A DNA stretch of 64,000 bases from Zea mays (Eukaryota > Streptophyta > Magnoliopsida > Poales > Poaceae), in NCBI RefSeq assembly GCF_902167145.1, contig NC_050096.1, positions 270,156,622-270,220,621 on the forward strand. Direction: 5' to 3'. Numbering within the stretch: the first letter of the stretch is position 1; every line of letters starts with the position of its first letter. Shown piece by piece: positions 46,035 through 55,108 of this stretch. The position numbers and the translations under genes are program-made. The notes beneath the pieces are model-generated. The model had not been told where the DNA came from, did not search any database, and saw only the letters and a list, made by a program, of their open reading frames with translations.

Positions 46035-46719
46035 GAGGGTCCGTAGGTCGAGACGGCCGTCAGTCTGTCCCAGGGCGACCGCATATGGTACCCCGGAGGG
46101 TTGGTACATGCCTTTGCGAGAGCCTCCACCGAAGCGGAGTCGTTTGGTGGATCGAAGCTGAATCTGAAAGGCATGGGATGGGAATCGGTCGGTACCTCTC
46201 GGTCGATGGACGGTGACGGAGTCACGTCAGGGGCGGACTGCACCGCTATCTCAGGTACGAGGGCAACGCCCAGCAAGTCCTTCGCGAGCGTGCTGGCGTC
46301 ATCCGTCAGCTCGGGGTTGGCGTGTTGCGGGGAAATGGCGCTCATCTTCGTCTCCGACGCGAGGTCAACGCCCGGCGTGTCCCCCCCAGGGGCGCCGGTG
46401 TCGTCGTCTCGCTCGACAGCCGACGAGGTGTCACCCCCTGCTTGGCCATGCCTGCCCCGCCTCCTCCTCCGTCGGCGGGGGAGGCGACGAAACATAACTG
46501 AATGTTGCTCTTCCGCCACGTGGGGAAGACGTCGTCGATTCCACCGCTGGCGGGCGGGCTGACGGCCGCCATTGTCGTCGTCGCGCGGCGGAAGAAGGAG
46601 TACCATGTCGTAGCTGCCGTCGAGAGACATGAACTCGAGACTCCCGAAACGGAGCGTCGTCCCGGGTTGGAAAGGTTGCTGGGGACAACCCATCCGGAGC
46701 TTGACGAGAAGTTGTTCAT
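46035..46719 (-). pseudogene. Tat gypsy Gag N-terminus, part before copia 2
   Basis: The first ATG after the primer site is at 46719 (MNNFSSSSGWVVPSN). A frame change is needed to reach the frame that continues through MSLDGSYDMVLLLPPRDDD and FSFDPPNDSASVEALAKA to the copia insertion. Poly-Arg stretches are low complexity. Broken by at least one frameshift. Confidence 0.6.
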
Positions 46720-46753
46720 CAACACGCAGTAGGCCCCTACCTGGCGCGCCAAC

Positions 46754-48503
46754 TGTCGGCGTTTCGACCCCGGGGGTCCCTGGACCGACGAGTAAATTGT
46801 CTGCGTGCCCCAGCCTAGATGGGTCGGCGCGAGACAGGACACAAAGGGGGGAGAACAGCGAGGGGAAACTGCGGCCTTTGTGTTGTCCTGCGCCCAGGGC
46901 GGCTGGATGCGCTTGCAGTAGGGTGTTACAAGCGTTCGCGTGGGAGTGAGAGAGAGAGAGCGAGAGCCTTATGCGCCGGCCCGTTCTCCCGCGCAGCCAA
47001 CCTCTCTTCGTACGAGAGCCCTAGACCTTCCTTTTATAGACATAAGGAGAGGGCCCAGGTGTACAATGGGGGGTGTAGCAGTGTGCTAATGTGTCTAGCA
47101 GAGAGGAGCTAGAGCCCTAAGTACATGCCGTCGTGGCAGTCGGAGAGGTTTTGGCACCCTGTTCATGTGATGTCGTGGCCGTCGGAGGAGCGCTGGAGCC
47201 CTGCGGAAGTACAACTATCGAGGCTGTCAGGTCCTTGCAGATGTCTCCTTGCTGACATAAGGGGCTGGGAGCTGCCGCCGTCATCGAGCGTGCAGGGTGT
47301 CATCATTACTTTTTTACCGGGGCGAGCCAGATGGGACGCCGGTCTTGTTCCCCGTAGCCTGAGCTAGCTAGGAGCAGGGTAATGATGGCCCCCTGGCGAC
47401 GTGGCTGGTCCAGACCCGAGTTTGGGCGAGGTGGCGATTCCTCCGAGGTCGAGGTTGAGTCTGGGCCCTAGGGTCGGGCGAGGTGGAGTCCATCGTCTTC
47501 CGGAGCCGAGGCCGAGTCCGAGCCCTGGGGTCGGGCGAGGTGGAGTTCGTCGTCTCCCAGAGCCGAGGCCGAGTCCGAGCCCTGGGGTCGGGAGAGGCGG
47601 AGTTCGTCGTCTTCCGGAGCCGAGGTCGAGTCCGAGCACTAGGGTCGGGCGAGGCGGAGTTCGTCGTCTTCCGGAGCCGAGGCCGAGTCCGAGCCCTGGG
47701 GTCGGGCGAGGCAGAGTTCATCGTCTTCCGAAGCCGAGGCCGAGTCCGAGCCCTGGGGTCGGGCGAGGCGGATTTCGTCGTCTCCTAGAGCCGAGGCCGA
47801 GTCTGAGCCCTGGGGTCGGGTGAGGCGGAGTTCGTCGTCTTCCGGAGCCGAGGCCGAGTCCAAGCCCTGGGGTCAAGCGAGGCGGAGTTCGTCGTCTTCC
47901 GGAGCCGAGACGGGGGCCGAATCTGAGCCCTGGGGTCGGGCGAGGCGGAGTTCGTCGTCTTCCGAGGCCGAGACGGGGGCTGAGCCCTGGGGTCGGGCGA
48001 GGCGGAGCTTATTATGTCGCCCGAGGCTGACTTAGCCGCTGTCGACCTCACTCTGGCGAGTGGCACGGCAGTCGGAGCAGGGCAGGCGGCGCTGTATTCC
48101 TGTCAGGTCGGTCAGTGGAGCGGCGAAGTGACTGCGGTCACTTCGGCCTTGTCGATTGGAACGCGCGTCAGGATAAGATGTCAGGTGATCCTTGCATTAA
48201 ATGCTCCTGCGATACGGTCGGTTGGCGTGGCGATCTGGCCAAGGTTGCTTCTCTGCGAAGACTGGGCCTCGGGCGAGCCGAAGGTGTGTTCGTTGCTTGA
48301 GGGGGCCCTCCGGCGAGACGTGAATCCTCCGGGGTCGGCTGCCTTTGCCCGAGGCTGGGCTCGGGCGAGGCGAGATCGTGTCCCTTAAGTGGACTGAGCC
48401 TTGACCTTAATCGCGCCCATCAGGCCTTTGCAGCTTTGTGCTGATGGGGGTTACCAGCTGAGATTAGGAGTCTTGGGGGTACCCCCAATTATGGTCCCCG
48501 ACA
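46754..48503 (-). repeat. 5' LTR of Tat gypsy element
   Basis: 1750 bp, aligned with 16549-18301 over its full length. The primer site, immediately inside at 46752-46737 on the minus strand, reads TTGGCGCGCCAGGTAG. I could not assign the primer tRNA. Confidence 0.88.
47455..48010. repeat. 57-bp minisatellite in gypsy LTR (right copy)
   Basis: Same 57-bp unit as in the left LTR, about nine copies, with different point variants per unit, so the arrays have evolved since insertion. Confidence 0.9.
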
Positions 48504-49880
48504 GCAGTGGAGCTAGAAGCCAGTTCCGCGAGCTCCCCTTCCTCCTTCGCCGGATAAGCACGACAAGCTCACTGGATTCCTTTGATGCATAAATTACCTA
48601 TGATTTTTCAACCACATCCCTCAGCGTGTTATTTTATGCATGATATGATTTTGAGACAAGTTGTTATGGCCACCCAGCCGCTTGCCGCAATCAATCCTTG
48701 ACATATTTGTTATAAATGATTTGAGAAAGGTGTGAGTTTTCAAAAGAAAATGCTTTTCAAAATGTGTATGATGAAGGGTTTTCACCCTTATCACCTTTGA
48801 GTAGGGATGATCAAGGACTCCCTGGTTTAGGGGAGGGCCTCAGGTGTTGGCTCAGCTGGTTTAGGTGTGAGCAGAAGGATTGTCCCTTTCATATAAGGAC
48901 CGGTTTGTCATCCTTCACTACATGTACTCATGACAAGTACAACCACTCGAGACTGTATGGGCAGTCACTCAATCTGAACTCGTACGGTCCAAACCCCAGG
49001 GTTATGAAGGCTGGGGAGCACCAGGAGGATAAGGAGGGGGAATGTTTTGTTCGGTTTGGGCATGGCGATGGCCTGACTCCTTCTTGTATAACCGCTAAGG
49101 TAAGGACGTGCGAGAAAAGAAAGAGATTCGGATTCGGGTCTCACTAGCTATGAGATCGCAGAGCCGGACTAGTGGGTAAAGTGTACACCTCTGCGCAGAG
49201 TTTGAAAACCTATTCGAATAGTCCGTGTCCACTGGTATGGACGAGTCTGGTGTGGTATGACAATTAATGTTTTGTTTTCAAAAAAGAGTGTGTTTGAGAA
49301 AAGTGGTTTTTAAAAGGTCCGGCGGTTGAGCCGTGAGCTATGGTGGACGGGAAGTCCAGTAGCTATTTTTGAAAATGAAAACCAGTGGGAAACTGCTGAG
49401 ATACCTGGATGGTTTAGTCCTGGGGATTTTATTCTATATTGAAAAACTTCCTGCTCTTTTGGGAGAGGATGCGCTTTGAAAAATACAAAATGTTTTACAA
49501 AACAACCCTGCATAAAATATTGTTGTTTTTTCAAAATATCCTGAGCTCCACATATTCCACGCATTATATCTGATTTCCCCATTCCGCGGGTGAAGGTGGG
49601 CTGCTGAGTACGTTTGTACTCACCCTTGCTTATTTATTGTTTTTCAGAAAAAGGAGATCGAGTAAGAGTTACGACTGTTCCCAACCTTGCCTGTGGCTGT
49701 GAGACCACTGAATTGCTTCGCTGTGTATATCGGGTTGCTTCAACCCCAATCTGATGATATGTCCCGAGTTGTGGACCAACTCTTAAAGTTGATCGCCACC
49801 TTTATAGGTTTGTCTCGTTTAAGTAGATCTGGAATCATCTGTTGTATAAATGTGTTTATTAGCCTCCTAGGACTAGTAAT

Positions 49881-51315
49881 TAGGGGTGTAAACGGTACGG
49901 ATATTATCCGACCATCCGACCGTCCGAAGAGGCTAATTATTCGATTGGATAGTTTTTTTCGGATATCCGCATAATTTTCGGATTTCGGATTCGAATTCGG
50001 ATAGTACAGTTCGGATATCGGATACGGATATGATATGACTGATATCCGTCGGATTTCGGATATCCGGATATCTTCTCGGATAACTATCCGGATTTCATAT
50101 TTCGGATATCCGGACATCTACCCAGATATCTTACCAGATTTCAGATATTCGGATAGTTACATGTGGAATCGCCCTAAATATCCAAGTTTCAACATAATCA
50201 ATACTTCACTTTATCATTTTCATATGGGGATTTGAGGTTATGTTCTTACATAATGTTTATTGTTCCTGGTAACATATTTGCAATTTTCGGTCGATAGTGG
50301 AATATTTTATGAATTTAAATGCATTTTGATAATTTTCTGTAGAAAAAATTATAATAATACACAAATAGTCTCAAAAAATCATGAAATTTGACGGAGGAGC
50401 AATATATGCCCATATAGCATCCTCAAAAATGTTTGGGCCATAAAGTCCATAAGATGCCAGTAATTCTTTTCATTTTCTTACACTTGTTGTGTGAGTTACT
50501 CGTGAAATCAGTTTAAGTATCCAAGTTTCAACATAACCTTTACTTCACTTTCTCATATTCATGTAGGGACTTGAGGTTATCTTCTTATGGAATGTTTATT
50601 AGTCTTGATAACTTATTTATAATTTTTGGTCGATACTATAATATTTTATGGATTTAAATGCATTTTGATGATTTTCTGCAAAAAGAAATTAATAATATAC
50701 AAATAGTCTCAGAAATTCACGAAATTTAGCGTATGAGTAACATATGTCCATATAGCGTCCTCAAAAATGTTTGAACCATAAAAACCACAAGATGTCACCA
50801 ATTATTTCATTTCATTTCCACTTATTTGTGAAACCCGTAATGATTACAACCACCATAATAATAAGTGAAACCACATATCATAATAACACGTGAAACCACA
50901 TATCATAGTTCTCAATATTTTATGAATTTAATTGTATTTTAATGATTTTCTACATAAAGAAATTAATAATACTCAAAATAGCCTTAGAAATTCATGGATT
51001 TTTATGGAGGTGTAGCATATGTGCACATATAATCCTCAAAAATGTTTGGACTAAAGGAGGGGCTAAATGATTACAACTATGATATGTGTGGAATGGTGTC
51101 TTACACGATATCCGACAAAAATATTCATTACCGACGCTATCCGTGTCCGATTAGCTCCATATTCGATCCACGACTATCCGTATTTGTATTCGAGAACATC
51201 CGTATTTGTATTCGTATTCGAAGCTATCCGTATCCGAATTCGAATCCGACTAAAAATATGAAAACAAATATGATTTCATTGATATCCGTCCGTATTCGAT
51301 CCGATTACACCCCTA
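49881..51315. mobile_element. hAT-type non-autonomous element in the gypsy LTR (1435 bp)
   Basis: TAGGGGTGTAA at the left is matched by TTACACCCCTA at the right, with a perfect 8-bp duplication CTAGTAAT (49873-49880 and 51316-51323), the hAT signature. Both subterminal zones (49900-50160 and 51100-51310) are dense in CGGATATCCG-like and ATCCGTATTCG-like words, as hAT transposase binding sites usually are. The centre has three degenerate tandem units of about 330 bp. No transposase frame is seen. Confidence 0.88.
50180..51060. repeat. Degenerate tandem repeats of about 330 bp inside the hAT element
   Basis: Units at about 50180-50460, 50515-50800 and 50908-51060 (partial) share TTTATG(A/G)ATTTAA, GATTTTCT, ACAAATAGTCTCA and CCTCAAAAATGTTTG in order. 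Confidence 0.8.
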
Positions 51316-51365
51316 CTAGTAATTGTATCATATTTGAGTCCCAAGGATTGAGGCGCTTCAGCGAG

Positions 51366-51480
51366 CTACAGTCCCCATGACGCGCGCCCATCGACCTGGT
51401 CACTGTGTTGGATGTGAGCCCATCGACCTCTCCATCATCGTGTTGTTCGGCGCCGCCAAGGGCCGGGTTACCGGGTGGTT
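51366..51480 (+). pseudogene. Captured VWA/RING gene fragment, 3' part (start of VWA domain)
   Basis: After one copy of the gypsy target duplication is discounted, the reading frame continues from KAPE at 8217 into LQSP, an in-frame TGA, then RAPIDLVTVLDVS. That last stretch is the opening beta strand and first metal-site aspartate of plant VWA/RING proteins. Homology is lost after LDVS, probably at the capture breakpoint. The continuity over 43 kb shows that both pieces were one exon. Confidence 0.8.
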
Positions 51481-51489
51481 GCATTAAGG

Positions 51490-51674
51490 GTACATGGACG
51501 TTAGGGTATGACGAGTGGGCCAATTGAACAGATAACGGTAGCACACGGTAGCGATAACAGCGATGGCATTGAAGGAACCCAAAATCTAAATTGATGGTAT
51601 TTGAGGAAACATATAAATTTTTATGGCATATAAGGATTCAGTATAGATTTTAATGGCACTCAGGGAATTTTCTC
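51490..51674 (-). repeat. Pack-MULE right terminal inverted repeat
   Basis: Inverted partner of 7514-7693. Landmarks shared in inverse order are TGACGAGTGGGCC, AACGGTAGC, GGCATATAAGG and GAATTTTCTC. The arms have diverged, consistent with an old insertion. Confidence 0.8.
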
Positions 51675-51709
51675 TTGTATCACAGTCTCTTAGCTATCTC
51701 TTGTATTTA

Positions 51710-52051
51710 GGCCCTGTTTGGTTTAGAGTGACTGAATTTTAGTGACTAAAGTTAAGTCACTTTTAGTCCTAAAGAAGCAAACATGGTGACTAAAGTGGGG
51801 TAACTAAATTTTAGTTCTTTAGTCACCAAGGGATGACTAAAATGGACTAAAATAGTATTTTTACCTTATTTGCCCTCTCCAGTTCCTTCTTATAGCAAAT
51901 ATCCATTAATTAATAGGGGTAAAACAGTCATTATTCACAGTAATTAATACTCTTTAGTCCGGTTTAGTCACTGGAACCAAACGGAATATTTTAGCGACTA
52001 AACTTTAGTCACTAAAATTTAGTCTAGTGACTAAAGGAACCAAACAGGGCT
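51710..52051. mobile_element. Tourist-like MITE, copy 1 (342 bp)
   Basis: GGCCCTGTTTGGTTTAG at the left and inverted AACCAAACAGGGCT at the right, flanked by TTA on both sides (51707-51709, 52052-52054), as expected for PIF/Harbinger-derived Tourist elements. The interior is rich in TAGTGACTAAA/TTTAGTCAC words. Confidence 0.92.
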
Positions 52052-52234
52052 TTAGAAAACCGTTCTAGGAGCTCATGATTGTACATGCCCTAGCGGACGC
52101 AGTCGCTTAGCAGCTAGGTCTCGCAATGATTAATGGAAGCATCACCGGCCTATTGTGCCCACCATCATTAATCAATGCCGGGGGCCTCATAAAAGCTTTT
52201 GTATAGTAGTAAAGTGGTGCCAATCCTATCTTTA

Positions 52235-52576
52235 GGCCCTGTTTGGTTTAGAGTGACTGAATTTTAGTGACTAAAGTTAAGTCACTTTTAGTCCTAAAGA
52301 AGCAAACATGGTGACTAAAGTGGGGTAACTAAATTTTAGTTCTTTAGTCACCAAGGGATGACTAAAATGGACTAAAATAGTATTTTTACCTTATTTGCCC
52401 TCTCCAGTTCCTTCTTATAGCAAATATCCATTAATTAATAGGGGTAAAACAGTCATTATTCACAGTAATTAATACTCTTTAGTCCGGTTTAGTCACTGGA
52501 ACCAAACGGAATATTTTAGCGACTAAACTTTAGTCACTAAAATTTAGTCTAGTGACTAAAGGAACCAAACAGGGCT
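52235..52576. mobile_element. Tourist-like MITE, copy 2 (342 bp)
   Basis: Same length and, as far as I can read, the same sequence as copy 1, in the same orientation, with its own TTA duplication (52232-52234, 52577-52579). Flanking DNA differs, so it is a second insertion or a local copy, not a tandem duplication of the whole block. Confidence 0.92.
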
Positions 52577-52779
52577 TTAGTATTCCACCTTGTTGTCGGA
52601 AGTTATTAAATTAGTAGAGCCACCCTAACATATATATTAGCAGCCGCTTCGAGCATGGGTTCTGTTTCCTGCTAATTTCATCTTCGCCCCTTGAGCAAAA
52701 GTGTGAGGCGGTCGCTCTCATATCTATCTTAACATATCAGATATCATATCTATCCAACTCACTACCGGAATTCGAGGTT

Positions 52780-53110
52780 TTGCCGAGTGTCTTTTGTCGG
52801 GCACTCGGTAAAGACGGCTTTGCCGAGCGCCGCCCTCGGTAAAGTTAAGCTCTCGGCAAAGAGCCTCTTTACCGAGTGCTGGACACTCGGCACCGGACCC
52901 CACTCGGCAAAGACACCTTTCCCGAATGTCAAACACTCGGCAAAGGGGGCTCTCGGCAAAGGGCCGTCAGCGGCCGTCCAAAAGTTGACGGTCGTCAGTC
53001 TTTGCCGAGAGCCAACGGTTGACACTCGGCAAAGAGTCTTTTTTGCCGAGTGCCAAATGGTAGGCACTCGTCAAAGGAGGCTTTACCGAGTGTCATCCCT
53101 AAACACTCGG
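52780..53110. repeat. CACTA-B left subterminal repeat array
   Basis: More than ten TTTGCCGAGTG or inverted CACTCGGCAAA words, often paired head to head. A shorter cluster resumes at 54028-54250 after the hairpin. These are the likely TNPA binding sites. Confidence 0.88.
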
Positions 53111-54036
53111 CAAAGTATATTTTTATTTTTTTTATTTTGTCTCCCAAACTTTTTGTGGTATGTTACTACACTATGTAGACCTACATGTATCATTTGTGGA
53201 CAATTATAACAGAGTTTTCAATCGTTAGTAGATTTAGTTCGTTTATTTGAAATTCTTCGGAAAATTCAGATTTGAACTGCAGGTCACTCGAAACTTGGAA
53301 AACCGTGCATGAAAAAAATAATATTCATGTTACTTAACATAAGTTACGACCGATTCCAGAAGCGTACCGGAAACTTCGAGCAACATGCTCACTAAACATG
53401 GCCGTGAACTTGGCATCCACATATTTAAAAATTGTATAAAACACAAACAAAGTCAGAAAATCATGAAACTTGTCCACGTGTCATGATATCATATGTATAT
53501 GCTGTGATAAAAATTTTAGAATGTTTGGAGAAAGTTGTGAGACACTATGTGTAGAAACCTAGAAGATCCACATTGAAACCAGGTTTCTACACATATTGTC
53601 TCACAACTTTCTCCAAACATTCTAAAATTTTTATCACAGCCTGTACATATGATATCATGACACGTGGACAAGTTTCATGATTTTCTGACTTTGTTGGTGT
53701 TTTATACAATTTTTAAACATGTGGATGCCAAGTTCACGGCCATATTTAGTGAGCATGTTGCTCGAAGTTTCCGGTACGCTTCTGGAATTGGTCGTAACTT
53801 ATGCTAAGTAACATGAATATCATTTTTTCATGCACGGTTTTCCAAGTTTCGAGTGACCTGCAGTTCAAATCTGAATTTTCTGAAGAATTTCAAATAAACG
53901 AACTAAATCTACTAACGATTGCAAACTCTGTTATAATTGTCCACAAATGATACATGTAAGTCTACATAGTGTAGGAACATACCACAAAAAGTTTGGGAGA
54001 CAAAATAAAAAAATAAAAATATACTTTGTCGAGTGT
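53103..54036. repeat. Long inverted repeat (arms about 457 bp, loop 20 bp)
   Basis: Left arm 53103-53560 and right arm 53581-54036 are near-complete reverse complements. Matching landmarks run from ACACTCGGCAAAGTATAT outward, through CAATTATAACAGAG and GTCCACGTGTCATGATATC, to GTAGAAACCT next to the loop. Scattered single-base differences exist. Transcribed in either direction, it would fold into a long double-stranded RNA. Confidence 0.9.
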
Positions 54037-54254
54037 CTAATTAAGACACTCGGCAAAGGCAGCTTTGCCGAGTGCCAACTGCGTGGCACTCGGCAAAGAA
54101 TAGGGAAAGAGTCTTTGCCGAGTGTCCCATGGGCGACACTCGGCAAAGACAGCTTTGCCGGGTGCCAGCGATCTGGCACTCGGCAAAGTGTATTTTAAAA
54201 TTTAAAAAAAAACTTTGCCGAGTGCCAGATCACGGGCACTCGGCAAAGCGCCCT

Positions 54255-54870
54255 ACATACCAACGGCCGAGCGCTTCTTCCTCACTCTCTCTCACTCACT
54301 CACTCAACCGTCGCCGTCGCCGCGCCCTCACCGTCGCCGCGCCCTCGCCGCCGCCGCCGTGCCCTCCCTCGCGCCCGTGCCCGCGCCGCGCGCCCGCGCC
54401 GCCGTGCCCTCGCGCTCGTGCCCTCGTGCCGCCCGCCGTGCCCTCGCGCTCGCGCCGCGCCGCCGCAGCCGCGCCCGCCGTGCCCCTCGCCCGCTGTGCC
54501 CGCGCCCGCCGTGCCCATCGCTCGCCGTGCCTCTCGCCCGCCGTTGTGCCCGCGCCCGCCGTGCCCCTCGCCCACCGCGCCCGCGCCGCCGTGCCCGCGC
54601 TCGTCGTGTCGTGCCCCTCGCTTGTCGTGCCCTCGCCCTCGCCCGTCGTGCCCCTCGCCTAGCCCCTCGCCCTCGCCCGTGCCCCCGCCGCGCTCCTCGC
54701 CGTGCCCCCGCCCACCGCCCCCGCTGTTCCCCCACCATGCCCCCGCCCACCGCCCCCGTCGTGCCCCCGCCGTTTCCCCGCGGTGCCCTCGCCCGCCAGG
54801 CGCCTCGCCCGCGACCCGTCGTGTCGCCCGCGCCCCGTCGCCTCGCCCGCGACGAAACCTCCAAGGTGAT
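54255..54870 (+). other. Very GC-rich low-complexity block upstream of TNPD
   Basis: Iterated GCCGTGCCCCTCGCCCGC-like words give open frames in five or six readings. It is bordered by a CACTCACTCACT run on the left and by CAAGGTGATTGCTTG on the right, which could be a splice donor of a 5' untranslated exon. Not a protein gene in my view. Confidence 0.55.
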
Positions 54871-55108
54871 TGCTTGATTTATGTTATACGTGTATGATTT
54901 ATATGAAATGATTAGTTTTAATATTGAGTTAATTATATACGTGTATGATTAGGTTAATATGTAGTATTGTTGATTGCCGGCCATCGTGCCGTTGAATTAT
55001 GCGTGGATGTCAGCCATCGTGCTGATAGTTTTATTTGTAGGATTTTGAAACCTCCCCGTGCAGGGGAGGTGCTGCCGAAATTTTCTGTTGCTAGGCTTCT
55101 GTTAGAGG

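Larger units (their letters stand above)
16549..48503 (-). mobile_element. Ty3/gypsy element (Tat-like), minus strand, host to two copia insertions
   Basis: Its LTRs are 16549-18301 (3' LTR) and 46754-48503 (5' LTR). On the minus strand each begins TGTCGGGGACCA and ends CGACA. Flanks are GTAGT (16544-16548) and GCAGT (48504-48508), a 5-bp duplication with one C/T change; the uninterrupted LTR near 10150 shows GCAGT once. Internal order on the minus strand is gag, protease, RT, RNase H, a second RNase H, integrase, then about 3.9 kb of non-coding DNA. Two RNase H domains mark the Tat lineage of plant gypsy elements. Stops and frameshifts throughout make it non-autonomous. Without the copias it is about 14 kb. 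Confidence 0.88.
8218..51360 (+). mobile_element. Non-autonomous gypsy-like LTR retrotransposon with 3.3-kb LTRs
   Basis: The 5' LTR (8218-11564) is followed by a tRNA-Met type primer site. A 3.0-kb internal region without pol ends in a purine tract (14570-14587). A second LTR starts at 14588 with the same TGTAGCATCCC and ends at 51360 with GCGCTTCA, interrupted by a Tat gypsy element and a hAT element. Flanks are CCGAG (8213-8217) and GCGAG (51361-51365), a 5-bp duplication with one difference. The GGACGAGATTC...AAGTGGGGTAG context before the 3' LTR resembles grass chromovirus elements of the Tekay/Del group, which also have LTRs over 3 kb; this family link is an inference. Unnested length is about 9.75 kb. 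Confidence 0.85.
14588..51360 (+). repeat. 3' LTR of the long-LTR gypsy-like element, in three pieces
   Basis: Pieces are 14588-16548, 48504-49880 and 51324-51360; joined, they match the 5' LTR from end to end. The first gap is the Tat gypsy element (duplication GTAGT/GCAGT) and the second is the hAT element (duplication CTAGTAAT). A CTAATCCTCTCATC word is tandemly duplicated near 15035-15065 relative to the 5' LTR. Confidence 0.85.
7514..51674 (+). mobile_element. Pack-MULE carrying a VWA/RING gene fragment, split by a 43-kb retrotransposon nest
   Basis: Terminal sequence GAGAAAATTC at 7514 is matched by inverted GAATTTTCTC ending at 51674. The inverted similarity continues for about 180 bp on each side, through TTATATGCCAT and TACCGTTA to CAATTGG(G)CCCACTCGTCA. 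The flanks are TTGTACCAT (7505-7513) and TTGTATCAC (51675-51683), a 9-bp duplication with two C/T differences; 9 bp is the length expected for Mutator-like elements. No transposase is present. Before later insertions the element was about 1.0 kb, mostly TIR plus a host gene fragment, the Pack-MULE pattern. Confidence 0.85.
51684..52759. other. Intergenic stretch with two Tourist MITEs
   Basis: Host DNA between the Pack-MULE and CACTA element B. Apart from the Tourists and the inverted GGGCATGTACA end at 52090, I see no gene. The 183-bp spacer between the Tourists and the 180 bp before the CACTA hold no recognisable motif. Confidence 0.6.

Noticed and set aside
54072..54897. Several overlapping Pro/Arg/Ala-rich open frames on both strands
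   Set aside because: All come from one GC-rich low-complexity repeat; open in too many frames to be coding.
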